This document shows, piece by piece, positions 1 to 12,089 of a DNA stretch of 64,000 bases. How positions within the stretch are numbered: the first letter of the stretch is position 1; every line of letters begins with the position of its first letter. The position numbers and the translations under genes were made by a program. This DNA comes from Nissolia schottii (taxonomy: Eukaryota; Streptophyta; Magnoliopsida; Fabales; Fabaceae), in assembly GCA_003254905.1 (NCBI GenBank), contig QANU01094326.1, forward strand, positions 23,940 through 87,939, written 5' to 3'. The notes under the pieces are model-generated. The model was not told the DNA's origin, did not search any database, and saw nothing but the letters and a program-made list of their open reading frames with translations.

Positions 1-3000
1 CAGCATCTTACCTTATTTTCAAGAGCAACACATTTGGCCTCAAGTGTCTGAATTTTCTAAAAATAAAAAAGAAAGACCAATCAGACATATTAAGTTCCTA
101 AAAGTTTATTGTGAAATTTTGAATGCGCATAAAATTAGCCTGACCTTATGAGATTCTCCATCATAGAGCTTCCTTACATACCTTAATGAGCATTTCCTAT
201 ACCATATATGTGCCCACATGGAAGACAGCTGAATCAAACAAATTACCACATCGTCAATTCATATATAACAATTCATATATACCATCATAAGGGTTGTCTA
301 TTACAACTAGTTCAAGTAATTCATATCTATACGTCTCTTTACACTCATCACGCACAAAGGCATGGTAATTGACACCTTATGGAAGAATTCTGCTGCTAAA
401 CAAAAAGGCCACCACTAGGTGGTCAATAGTATTGGCTTTAAACTACTACCTGGAGGGAGTATTGGCTTTAGACTACTACCTGGAGGGAGCACGTGTATGT
501 TAGGAATATACTTAGAATAGGAGCCAATACTAAACTATGTGATGAATAATACTTTTTTTTTTTAAAAGCTACATTGAAACTAAATGTAATACATCTACCC
601 GCTCACTTGGTCGAGGTCCATATATAGAACAAGATCCTTTAAGTAAACTTCATCTTTTGATAGCAAGAGATGAGCAGAATAGCTCTCAAGAGGTGCAACA
701 CTACCAAATATTATAAGAGATGAGCAGAATAGCTCTCAAGAGGTGCAACACTACCAAAAATTATCTACAGAACAAGCTGCATGAGTAAGGATATAGAAAG
801 CATACTTAGACATCCGGCCAAGAAATTACAATACCTCAACTAACTCTTCAACTGCCACAGACTTATTCTTTTCAAGGAGCTCAACCCAAGCAAATTCAAG
901 TAGTGATGGATCCTGCATCATATCATCCAATTTATTACTTATCAACAGAAAAAGAAAAAATGTTATAAAATTGGAAAATTTGTTACCATCCTATTGAAAA
1001 AATCTCTAAGAAAATGTAATCAAGAAAATGTCATTATGTTAGTCATCTTTTAGCTATATCTCTATTGAAGGTCTACGCTACAATCATACTATGGGGAATG
1101 AAGAAAGCTAATCAAACTTCAAGAAAAATAGAATAAAAATCTCCATGACATTTGTGACACACATGAACTCCATGACTCTCATGCCCTACAAACACCAAGA
1201 AAAATAGCATAAAAGTCTTCCCTGTCGGATACAATTTTCAAAAGTTCAATTTCTTTTAACCTTCAAAGGACGCCAAATACAATTTCCAGAACAGAACACC
1301 CCAAAAGCCCAGAAAGGCAAAGACCTTTCACACAACAAAAACACAAAGCCACAAAACCCATAAAAATAGAAATGTAATAGAAAGGTAAAGGGGTGAATGG
1401 ATGAGATTGCCAGAGCGACGGTGCGACGACGGAATCTTGGCCGGGGCGACGCAACGGAGTCGTGTGAGTTGAGGACGGAGAAAATGTAATGGAGGTGAGA
1501 GAATTATAAAAGCCAAATAACGTTTGGGAGGTGAGAGAAAATTGGGGATCCTACAAGAAATAGCAAGAATCCCTTGATAATAAAGGGATAATGCCAATCC
1601 ATGAGGAACCAGTTAATTTTGCATCTATTCGTATTCCCTATGCCATGGGGCCAGTGACAGAGAGAATCATAGTGGACGCAGTGTTCGGTTAATTAGAGAG
1701 AGAATCACAAACCCTCGAAGACGCCATCGCGGAAAGAGTAACCTTCTTTCACGCGCGCCGTGAAGAGAATATATGTAAAGAAAGGGAGTGGTGAGAGATT
1801 GAGGGATCGAGGGAGCGAGAGATCGAGAGAGAGAGAGAGAGGTACCTGTAAGAGATCGGAGAGAGGAGGCGGGAGCAGCGGCAGCGGTAGCGGCGTGGCG
1901 GTGGCAGCAGCGGCCAGAGATGACACTTGGAGAGAGGCAGCGGCGGCGTGGCGTGAGAGGGAGAGAGAGACAGAGACTGAGTGTGAGTGGCCACTGAAAG
2001 CATGAAGTAAAAAAAACATGAAATGTAAAAATTAGTAACCGTTGGTTTGAGGGAAAAAATTTTCGCGGAGTTGAATTTCCAACGTGGAAAAAAAGCGAGA
2101 TTCATTTTATAATTAGCGGTAGTTACAAACCGTTGTTAAATAGATATATCACTTTATTTGTCGCAAACTGTTTCATAATCGCGACTAGCATCAGTTGGAT
2201 AATGTTAACCACAACCGCCGCAAAATGCAACAGTAAAACACTTATCAATATCATTATAAACTAGAACTTGTATCCGTGCAGATAACAAAGTGTATCATTA
2301 AATATTTTTATATGAATACAATGAGAAAACTATTGATGAAATGTAAAATTTTTCAAACAACGCATAATAGATACTCATTTAATGTGACGTTAATAAATTA
2401 TGACCACTTATTTTGTCCAACAAATTTTTTCTACATATTGTAAATTATCATTCAATATATATTTTCAAAAACTTTCTCATAAACAATTTTAGTAGTATGC
2501 TTATAAAATTTGATAGTCTCCCATCTTTCATCTCGTGGATAAAAATCTATCTTTATTCTTGCCACATCTCCACATGAGATCGGTTATTTACCTAGTATTT
2601 GGTTACACAAAGGGTTAATAAATTAGGTATAAAAGTTATGTACAAAATCAAAATTGCCTTGAATAAGGAATCTCGATTATACAATACAAAAGTCATGTCA
2701 AGAGTGTACTAATCTTAACAAACATAAGAAATTGAAGACATTAAAGCCAAAGAAATCTAATACATCACCATCAAAATAAAGATTGCGATCATAGAAAGAG
2801 AATAGAGAATAAATAGGTGTAGCATGCATGAGGAGTGTAATTGATAGAACTAAGCATTGCAGTGCACTAAAGTTCTAAAAATAAAATTAAAAAAATGAAT
2901 AGTTTAGAGACTAAATAGACAGAAACGCAAAACATTACATGACTCTCAAAATGGAGTAAAGGATCTCAATTCTATCTCCAAGAGGTAATAACCATTGATT

Positions 3001-4218
3001 TTATCATCAAACTTAAGTAAAAGGTACAACAAGAGTGAGAATAAGTGTAGATAACTTGCTATATAGCCCTTCTCAACTCTTGAATTTGAGAATATCTGTC
3101 TCTGTCATTTATTCATCCATATCTCTTAGCAAACAAATCATTTACACCAGATTTAAATGTCAAATACTCATTCTTTTCTTTAAACTTCACAGCATGAAAA
3201 TTAAGAGGCACTGAGAATACATAGCTTGCAACTTTTGTGATATTGATTTTGCATGAATGTAGATTCTTAGTACAAATACTACTTAGTTTCTTAAGTTCCA
3301 TACGAGACAATGAATACTTTGGTTAGATTCTACATAGTCATTCTTAAGTTGCCAGTGATGGTAGCAAGCGTGATGACTGGTCTCAACTTTGCTGCCTTTA
3401 ACAACTTAACCAGTCGCAGAAGTTGCTCCCCTCAGTAGACAATTCTTGGTCATCAATGGCGTCAACAACTTCTGGTCTTCAATCTAAACCCCAAATGGGG
3501 AATAGAATTGCACAAAATGAAAAATTCACAATACATTGGGAAGTGGCAGCATCATAGTGCAAAATTTATGCCTGCAATTTTTATAATTATTCTGCACATA
3601 ATCCATAAATTTAGAGAAATATTTTTCCCTCAAAAACAAAGGGAAAAATTGTCAGCTTTGTAAATATCCACAAGCAAATCTCAAAGAGATTCATTCATTC
3701 ACACGCACCCACAACCATTAGGCTATTGCAATTAATACAAAGAGATTTAATGTAAGTAATTTTTTTTTATGTTGATATAAATAGACATTATTTTCAATAA
3801 GTTTTTACTTATCTCAAATCATCTAAACATATGATAAAGGGGATTCCATAAAAAGGGGTCCACTTATTTTTTCACATTTACCTTTTTATAACCATTTATT
3901 CTCAATCAACGGGATTCCAAAAAAAGGGGCCCAATTATTTTTTCACTTTTACCTTTTTGTAACCGTTTTTTCTCAATCAATTTTTCTCACAATATATAAT
4001 TAACCACTTTCTATCTCTTATTTTAATCATTACCTTCATTCTTGTATAATGTCTTCTACTCTTTCTGTTTATTCAATTAACTCCTACTTTTTTTTCTTCT
4101 TTTTTTACACATTTATATATCATCATACCTTTTGTAATCAACAATCCATAAAAAGTTCAGATTGGCAAGCTCGAAGTGCCTCCAACCTGCTAGTTAAAAT
4201 AAATATCATAAAGAGATG
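1..4218 (-). repeat. Duplicated segment, copy A
   Basis: This segment recurs inverted at about 30471-34700 (copy B), and its first 2.65 kb recurs in the same orientation at about 40077-42682 (copy C). The copies match almost base for base over long stretches, with small indels. The match to B ends near the text aagagatgtc at 4211-4220. The left edge of the window cuts the copy, so its outer end is not visible. It contains the start of a minus-strand gene, a GC-rich leader (about 1400-2000) and about 2 kb of AT-rich sequence with no recognisable gene. The 65-codon open frame at 3113-3310 is also present in copy B (31333-31530), but I recognise no family in it. Confidence 0.85.
12..1727 (-). 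CDS. Unrecognised gene, N-terminal exons (copy A, partial)
   Basis: I do not recognise this gene. On the minus strand, four blocks with consensus splice borders join in phase 0: 1713-1727 (ATG, peptide MASSR), 835-912 (begins DPSLLEF, ends VEELVE), 145-228 (ends LYDGESHK) and 12-56 (KIQTLEAKCVALENK). The last block ends at a GTAAG donor, so the gene continues beyond the left edge of the window. The predicted 74 residues are charged and helix-prone, probably coiled coil near the end. The 15-bp start exon is inference: an ATG in a GC-rich leader context followed by GTTTGT. The same blocks are open in copies B and C. The upstream 1728-2010 stretch is rich in CT and CCG and looks like a 5' UTR/promoter. 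This copy may be the functional parent, because B and C are cut off next to plastid DNA. Confidence 0.45.
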
Positions 4219-4875
4219 TCATGTTTTTGAAAGGGGGAGCTCAAGATTTCACCATATGATATAGCCTATGCTTCTATTGATTAATTATATAGAATGATCT
4301 TGTTTAATATGCATCTTATATAATTGTGAGTATATTCGGATAATATGCATAAATTAAGGAGGAGACAAAGACTTAAATTACAATGGAACCTACCACTTTT
4401 TGCTCAACATTTTGTAACAAGTAACAAGTGCAACCAAGTGGTAAGTTAAGAGGATTATTTTTCAAAACATCAAACCAAAACACAAGTGGTTAACATGACT
4501 ATCAAGTGACATCCATGGCTAGCACGTGTTTTGTGTTGTTACAAGATCATCTATCACATTCTTAAAGGGAAGAAGGTACACACTCTTCACTTTCATATCA
4601 TCTAGCCTTCTTTGTGTGCAATTCACAATGCATTGCAAGGTACACACTTTTGAACTCAATGATTTATACCCCTTTCATTATCTCAATTATGAATGTCTTC
4701 AAGTGGTTGTTGTCTACCACATGACTTATATCTTGCTTAGACCATTTGATTCTCAAAGGAGATAAAATCATGAGATGATTTCATTGAAAAACAAAGAGGA
4801 AGATGTGTTTTTGCTTGTATGCATATATATGATTATATCTATATTAGGAAGCATGTTAAAAAAAAAAATGGAATA
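4219..4875. other. Intergenic, nothing recognised
   Basis: AT-rich sequence between copy A and the copia fossil. Its short open frames show no family resemblance. Confidence 0.5.
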
Positions 4876-7800
4876 TTATATTCAATTTGTAAAATTCTGA
4901 AGAACAACTTGCTGATCGTTTCACAAAGCCTATGTTAAGAAGATAGATTTTGCATGCTAAAAGAAATTGGCATGAGGTGCTCATCAACAATAACTTGAAT
5001 ATCAGTTTTTCTTTCAGTATCATATGTGACTGAAATTTTTTTGTCCTTGTATTTGAGATAAAGTTTGCATAGCATATTCTTCTTGGATTGTGTATATTGT
5101 ATTTTGAAGAGCACATATGCTTCTAGCCATTATCATCTGATGAATGTTTGTTGTGATTTGCCCAAAATCCACTTGCAGGTTAAGCCTTTAGTTTTATCAC
5201 TGTTTATGCTTATGTTTCCCTCTTTGCCATTGTAGTTACATGCTCGCATATTTTTTTTTTTGGGCATGTGATTTCATTGATATTGAGAGGAGTATCTACT
5301 TGTGCATCGGTTCTTAGATAAACAACTATGTGAGCTTCATCTTACTAATATTAGTAATTTTTTTTTTTTTTGCCTGCTGTTTGTTCTAGAATCTGTAAAT
5401 TTTTTCCCTTTCGACCCATCTCTTTCATAATATTGTTGATACTTATTGAATTTTTTGTAATTCTTGTTTATGGTATAAAATTTATTCCAGAATCCATATT
5501 TTTGGCTCATCGCAAAACTCTGAGAATTTTCTTATAATTTTTTTTTTGGCCCATTATTTTTGAAGCCCACAGTGGGCACAATTTTTCAGCCTTGCTACAT
5601 TTTCTTATAAAATTGCTCCATTTATACTCTTCTTCTCCCTGTTACACTCTATCACCTTCAGACTTTTCATTTCCTACTGATCCTCTCGTAATTTCCCACT
5701 CTCAAAGCATTATTGTCACTTCAACCATCTTTTCTTTAATTCCCTCTTATTCATTATTCATTTTTCTCTTCTATTCATCTTCCACCTTCCTCCAACCGTG
5801 ACCTCCAATTTCCAGCCTTCCTCAACATTTTTGCTCTCATCCTTGACAAATGGTGAGAACAAAAAGCATTCCCCAAGGATCGAACCTCCCTCACATCTCC
5901 ACCGACGCCACCACCAGCTGCAGCAAAACCATCAATAGCAGCACCAATAGCAAAAGTGGTTCCCGAAGAGTACAAAGAGAAAACTTACTGCCTCTATAGC
6001 CTGGACGCCTCCGACCTTCTCTTCATCAAAGGGACTGGGGACCTCTTTCAGCATATTTTCTTCAGAGGAGGCTTGGCTCTTGTTTTCATGATGAACTCCT
6101 GTTAAATGCATTTACGGTTTACTAATCCCGTGACAAAAGGGGGAGAATAAAAGATGCATACAGTCATTGGGCACTACAAATATCAATAGGTCAAGGTTCT
6201 GTTTCTGTCATAAAAAAAAAAAAGCTAAGATTCAGGGGGAGCTAACATTAAGGGGGAGAGACTGACTCTCAAAGGTATATCTGAACCCTTTCTTACATAC
6301 TTTGATTATCTTATATATGTTTGTCATCAAGGGGGAGATTGTTGATTCAATTTGTAAAATTAAAATATGATGACAAACATTGTATGAACATTCTCATGTG
6401 TGTGCAAGTGTTTCAGGTCAATTTTATTTCAGCCAAATAATTTAGCCCAAGATTATTTTTATGCAATACAAAGAATCAGAAGAAGCAAAAGAGAATGTCC
6501 TAATAAAGAAATTAAACAAAGAAGAAACTACAGCTCAAGACCTACAAGGCCCAATCCGTTTTTGAGAATTGAAAGAAAAGGAAGCCTTGATGAAGCAGCA
6601 CACACGGCCCAGCAAAAAAATTGAAAGAAGAAGCTATCAGATTTTTTGAGTAAAGAAAGGAATGGGAAGCAGGGTGTCAGAAATATCTTTGTAGAAAAAC
6701 AAAGGGATGAAACGAAAGTGACAAGACGAGAGAGAGAGTATGGGGAAGAGATATGGCAAGCTGGCATTTGAAAGTAAAATTAAGAAATAAGGAAGAAGGA
6801 AACACACAAAGGCTGTGAGCCTTTTGAGAAAGCAAAAAAGAAATATTTTGGGAAGCTGTCCAAGATATATTTGGAGGAGAAAAGAAATGCACAACAAAAT
6901 TTCATATTACTGAAAAAGCCTACAGCGAAGGGACCTATGGAAAAGCAAAATAAGCAGCAAGTACTCAAAGAAATGTTTGATGCTGAAATTAGAATAGAGA
7001 GAGATCAAGACCGTGGGAGAGCAAAAAGAAAACAATAGAAAGAAATTTTTTCTCTCCACTTACGGCCCAAGAAATTGGAATAAGAAGAGCTGCAGCCCAA
7101 AGAGCCAATGGCCCATAGTTATATGGAAATGACCGTTTGAATATTGAAGCACCCAAGCAATAGGGCCGTGTCAAATGAATGGAAATATTACTGAATCTGG
7201 ACTCAAAAGTGGACTAAGCCCAAAAGTTATTCACATCCATAAAGAAACAGAAGGCAAAAGAAAAAGAAAGAAAAGTTGGAATATATATCGTGGCACAGAA
7301 GCAAACAGGCATGGTAAAGAAAATAGACTTGTATTTAGAGGTGCGGCAGTTTCTTTACGTGAAGAAGTAACTAAAGTGGTCAGAATTTTGGAGAAAATGG
7401 ATGTGACATATAGCAGGCTGTGTCGCTAGGGTCATTGGAAAATAAAGTAAAAGCAGCACAAAGGAGTCAACAAGAAAGGACAATAAAAGGATATATATAT
7501 ATATATATATATATAATATTTATATATATTTAAAGTCATCGGGTGCTGAAAAGAAACAAAAGAAAGGGAAAAGTATCATTAATATACATACTGTGATTAA
7601 TAAGAAACGTGAAGCAGCATCCAAGATAAGCTACCAAAAGTGCTTAGAAGAAAAGAAGGATGACTCTGTGAAAAAGGAAATTAATAGAAATTCAACGACA
7701 AAGAAGTGGACGTGACAAGGCTACAGGAAGCAAGCAAATCTCTATGCTACGCGACATAGGCTGCAGGAAGAAAGAAACAGGAAATGAATATAACCGTGAT

Positions 7801-8757
7801 TTATGTAAAAGCCCGTCAGCCATACAGCTACGCAGCATTGGAAAGGGAAATTTTGCAGCAAAGTTCTTAAATAAATATTTGAGGATTCAGGGGGAACTAT
7901 GACAAAGAAAACGTACAACAGTGATAAAAAAAAAAAAACTGAACAAAAAACGTGCTGCAGCAAAAGAAAAAGGGAAGTGACAGAATTATAATTTTTGAAA
8001 TGAAAAATGACGAGGGAAATAGTAATGGTGTATTCTACCCAATGGATAAAAGAATTTGGTCAGTACACAAGGACATGTACGAGCCAATAGAAGGATGACA
8101 GCTCACCAACGTTCTGAAATTTGAATTCTGAACGGTCAGAATTTTTTATTATAAAAAGGTGAGTGATGTGACTTGACAAGGTAGAGAAAAGAAAAGAAAA
8201 AAACGTGCTATAATATCTGAGATCCCACAACATTATTCTATTCTTTTTTCTCCTCTCAAGTCTCCATTAGAAATCTCTATAAAACTTCCCTGTTTGAGTT
8301 TGGTCATTTTTTTGTGAGAGAAGCAGAAATGCTTGAGAGACTTTGAGAGTGAAAAGGCTCAGCTAGAGAGTATTTTTGGAAAAGCCATTTGTTTGTTATT
8401 TGTTCTTGAGAGTGTTCTTGTTTATCTTCATTTGAGAGTTTGTTCTATTGGTGTTTGTAATTTGGAAGTCTTGTGAAAGAATAGTGATTTTGGTGTTTGA
8501 AGAACTAGACGTAGATTCCTAACTCTTAGGAATCGAACCAGTATAAATTCCGCGTGTGATTTTCTTTTCCCTTCACTATTTACATTTTCCATCTTTTTAA
8601 AAGGAATTCTGTTTTCGAAATAACCTTTTCCAGAAAACTTGTCTCCCTGAATATATGGAGATATCTCCTGAAATTTAAGGAGATAACTTTTCGAAAAAAG
8701 AGTTTGATTTTCTCGGAAAAAGTTTATGCTTAGATTCAACCCCCCTTCTCTAAGCCA
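4876..8757 (+). mobile_element. Ty1/copia LTR-retrotransposon fossil, 3' part
   Basis: A fossil. The end of a copia pol region is visible at about 4885-4945 (the conserved EEQLAD..TKP block that closes copia RNase H). A post-pol region with no assigned function follows. A polypurine tract AAGGGGGAGAT lies at about 6329-6339, and a long terminal repeat starts TGTTGATTCAA at 6340. The long post-pol region and the start of the LTR resemble the SIRE/Maximus lineage. The 5' part is absent and the element is broken. The right end of the LTR is estimated, since no second LTR is present for comparison. Confidence 0.6.
6340..8757 (+). repeat. Probable 3' LTR of the copia fossil
   Basis: Starts TGTTG immediately after the polypurine tract and ends near a TTCAACCCCCCTTCTC block typical of copia LTR ends. 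It contains a TATAAAAAGG box near 8150 that could be the element's promoter, and a (TA)n tract at about 7493-7515. The end coordinate is uncertain by tens of bases. Confidence 0.5.
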
Positions 8758-8989
8758 TATAAAACCATCATTATGAATTGTATTTCATATTTTTTTTGTT
8801 TCTATAGGTCTCAGATTAAATTGAAATATAATTTTTAAATTTAATTTTCTAAATTAAAGTATAGGCTTATCATGATGTTCTATGTTTTTTTTGATAAAAA
8901 TTGAGTATAGAACAATTAAAATTAACTTACCAAAAAAATACTAAATTAGTATAGAATAAAATTTACTTACTTAAAAAATTATAGACTAC

Positions 8990-9817
8990 AATGATCATAA
9001 ACATAGAATACTCGCAACAAAATTCGCAACAAAGCAAATTCATAAGAAATTTTGCAGTTAAGTAATTCACAACGAAATATGCATCAAGAAAAAATGCAAC
9101 AAAATTAGCATGAAAGAAAATTCTTAAGGAAATGTGAAGCAAAGTAAACTATAGGAAAATTCGCAGCAAGCAAATTCACACCAAAATTCACGACAAAGTA
9201 AATTCGCAAGAAAATTCAAAGCAAAGTAATTCACAACAAAATTTTGCAACAAAATTTGCAACAATGCAAATCCGCATGAAACTTCGCAGCTACATAATTC
9301 ACAAAAAAATTCGCAGCAACAAAATTTGCAACAAACCAAATCCGCAATAAACTTCGTAACTAAGTAATTCGCTACACAAAAATTTCCAACAAAATTAGCA
9401 ACAAAGCACATCGGCAAGAAAATTCCCAAAAAATTTTCGCAATAAAATTGGCAACGTAGCAATTCGTAGGTAAATTGCAAAAAATCTGCAAGTAAATTTG
9501 CAGATATCGTTTCATGCGAATTTAATTAGTTACGAAAATGGTGTTCACCAAACTTTTTTAATTTTTTTTGTGATGATCTACAAAACTATTTGCGGATTTG
9601 TTACCAATAAAATATTTTTCAATAAAATTCCCACGTAAATATTTCCCGCCATGTGAATGGAAAGTTGCTTGTGAATTTTGCTATAAATTTTGAAGTTCGC
9701 AGCAAAAAGTCTATTAGCCTGCTCAGATGAGATAATTCACAGCATAAGTCTCAGATATTACCGGCAAAAAAATTCATAGCTAAATTTCGCAACTATTTTG
9801 ATATTTTTTTAGTAGTG
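8990..9817 (+). mobile_element. CACTA-type (En/Spm) transposon end with subterminal repeats
   Basis: The stretch is filled with degenerate copies of a TTCGCAACAAA-like motif every 15-30 bases (for example 9010-9480 and 9680-9800), the usual build of CACTA subterminal regions. It ends in TTTTTTTAGTAGTG at 9804-9817, which read on the other strand is CACTACTAAAAAAA, a CACTA-class terminal inverted repeat. No partner end with the same repeats is seen to the left, so the element is truncated, perhaps by the neighbouring copia fossil. The open frame on the minus strand at 9124-9480 is a shadow of the repeats. Confidence 0.6.
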
Positions 9818-10090
9818 AATGAGATTGGCGAGCTTAGCAATGAGTACGGTTTAAATTGTAGCAAGAGTGCTAACATTAGGGAGCTTGCGAAGAAGTGGCC
9901 GGGGAGGTTTATGAGGCCTGGGTTGAAGGATCTTGCTAAGGATGTGGCGGGTATTGTTATGAGGAAGCCTAAGCATGTGTGCATGAGTAATTGGGAGGCT
10001 AGGGTGTTGAGCAATGTTCAGATTGAGTATGGTTGCATTGATGCCTATGCTTCATTCAAGATTGGTCACAAGCTTATTATGGAGGCTTGA
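9818..10090 (+). pseudogene. Werner-type 3'-5' exonuclease, C-terminal fragment
   Basis: About 90 codons stay open from the CACTA junction to a TGA at 10088-10090. The peptide carries the C-terminal landmarks of plant WRN-like DEDDy exonucleases: a GELSNEYGL start, IRELAKKWPGRF, the GLKDLAKDVAG stretch, a KPKHVCMSNWEARVLS stretch, and the ExoIII motif YGCID with its catalytic Tyr and Asp. Intact family members degrade DNA 3' to 5' and have the catalytic D-E pair (ExoI) and ExoII upstream. Those parts are missing here because the sequence begins exactly at a transposon terminus. The fragment is therefore probably non-functional, although its frame shows no internal stop. Whether the transposon broke a resident gene or carried the piece here cannot be told from this window. 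Confidence 0.75.
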
Positions 10091-10269
10091 TTAATGTGGG
10101 ACTACTTATTTTGAGGTTATAATTTGTCATTTTGGGTATGGAGTGGGGAAGAAAAATGGTGGTTTCCTTGTTTTGTTTTGAATGCTATTTTGATGTTAGC
10201 CTGTTTATGAGCGTCTGTTTTGCAATTTGGTCTGTTCCTTTTATTTACGTCAGGGTTTAATGTATTTGA

Positions 10270-10670
10270 GTATTTATTTATGTAAGGGTTTATTGTATTT
10301 GACTCATAATTATTTTGAAGTAAGGGTACTGCTACTTTAATTATAAATTTTGACAATATACGTGGATAACGTATATAAATACTATAAAATGTAAGTATTG
10401 TTGTAAAGTACAATAATTATGTGGGGCTCATGTGCACTCACATCTTGTTACTTTTACTTACGAAAGGGTTTATTGTATTTGTCTATTTGAGTAATGATGG
10501 TAAGGGATCAACTTATAATTATTTTGAAGTAAGGTTAATGCTACTTTAATAATAAATATTGATAATATACATGGGTAACGTACACAAATACAATAAAATG
10601 TGAGTATTGTTATAAAGTATAATAGTTATGCGGGACTCATGTGCACTTACATCTTGTTATATTTGTGTGC
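10270..10670 (+). repeat. Tandem duplication downstream of the exonuclease fragment
   Basis: Two diverged copies (about 10283-10450 and 10466-10665) share GTTTATTGTATTTG, then TTATTTTGAAGTAAGG, then GCTACTTTAAT, and end in CATGTGCAC and ACATCTTGTTA. A third partial start lies at about 10250. They occupy what would be the 3' flank of the exonuclease fragment. Confidence 0.65.
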
Positions 10671-11214
10671 GTTATCTATGTATGTTATTAAAACTTGTTA
10701 TTCAGATAGCATTACTTTAAAGTAATGTGTCATGGACTTTCTGCTATTTCATTGTCTATTTTATTTTGTTTTTGTTTATGATCCATATATTTTGATGTCT
10801 ATCTTTTTCTTTTAAATATATATATACACACACACACCTTTTTGCTTTATTATAGTAGATTATATGCAACAATATTAACCTGATATGAAAAGCAGATTCT
10901 ATACAATCCAATTTTTATACAATAATATATTTAAGTTTAGCGCTAAAAATAAAATGTAAAGTTAAAAAAAATGGTCAAATTATATGCAGTAATATAAGCA
11001 ACAATAATTAGAGATAGTAAAAAAATTAGAAGAAAAATATGTGATGTAACAACGTGAGCGAATTTTTTTTAAAAAAAATTATAATTGATAGATAAAAAAT
11101 AAATAGATAATGAATAACTAACGGTTGGTAGGGTACTAATTCCAAAGATTTTAAAATATAAAAGAGTCGTGCTACATCTATATGTTTTAAGGTATTACCG
11201 CATTGTCACCAGTC
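10671..11214. other. Intergenic, AT-rich
   Basis: No coding or repeat structure recognised, apart from a short TA/CA run at about 10815-10840. Confidence 0.5.
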
Positions 11215-12089
11215 ATTAAATACGCTTGGATCCCACTAGTAATCTCTCGAACCACAAATCACAGATTCCTACTCTGCCCTCAAACGCACGTGCACAAGCA
11301 ATTCGGTAGTGGTTTGATTAATGGAGCTAGACTTGGGCCTAAGCTCGAGATGAAGGACAAAGCGAGTGTCCACAAGATGCCCTCACTTCCCACAATGTGT
11401 GCAAGACTTGGAACTATAACCTCTGCCAATAGAGCTCCCTGTGATGGTTCTCCCAAGAGGCTTACCATGGCCCCTACCGTAGCCAGAGGAGGATTGGCAG
11501 TCCACAACATTTTCCATGGCCTATATATCCTCAAAACTAGCATGAGATTGCCTTTTTTGTTGAGAAAAGAGGGAGAATACACAATTGGTGTCAGGGAGGG
11601 GTTCCATGAGCAGAAATGGAAGACTCTCCTCTTGCTTGAGGGAGTAAAGTTCTTCTTGAAGATCAACAATCCAAAAAAGATCTCCTTGACGAAACCAAGA
11701 GGAAAGATCATTCCATAGAACAAACGAATCTTCAATGAATATTGCGCTCTCATTAACCTTTGGAGAGAGGTAATTGTTGATCCCCAAGAGAAGCGTCGCA
11801 GGTTGGGTCATCACCTTGTGGCTTACGAGGTGCCGTCGACGAACTTCAATTTGTTCTTCGAAGAAAGTGCCATACGCTTAGATCATCTCCAAGTATGTAA
11901 ATTCTTGTCATCCAAGACTGCGGATGTGATAACAGCTCTAGGATTCTCACTTGGATGCAGAAAGAATAAACTTGAATGATCCATAAGGGGATTAGAGTTT
12001 GGCACCACCAAATTGTGATTCACCAACGGAACAAACACATGTGGAATAGGAGAGACAGTAGCATCATGCGTCGGAAGACAGGAATACAA
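11215..12089 (-). mobile_element. Ty1/copia gag-region fossil
   Basis: A fossil on the minus strand. It shows the N-terminal gag pattern of plant copia elements (an HPSENP-type motif at about 11940), the central gag block with QGDLF and DLQEE..SLKQ (about 11600-11730), and a CCHC zinc-knuckle-like region near 11380. No LTR was found at either side. The element is broken, with several interruptions, and only the gag region remains. Confidence 0.6.

Noticed and set aside
1760-2005. Open frame rich in Arg/Glu and Gly/Ser on the plus strand (also at 32683 and 41848 in the other copies)
   Set aside because: It is the complement of a CT/CCG-rich leader of the duplicated gene. The composition is low-complexity and frame use is not conserved.
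6528-6968. Phe/Leu/Ser-rich minus-strand frames
   Set aside because: They are antisense to the purine-rich LTR of a copia fossil and show no family resemblance.
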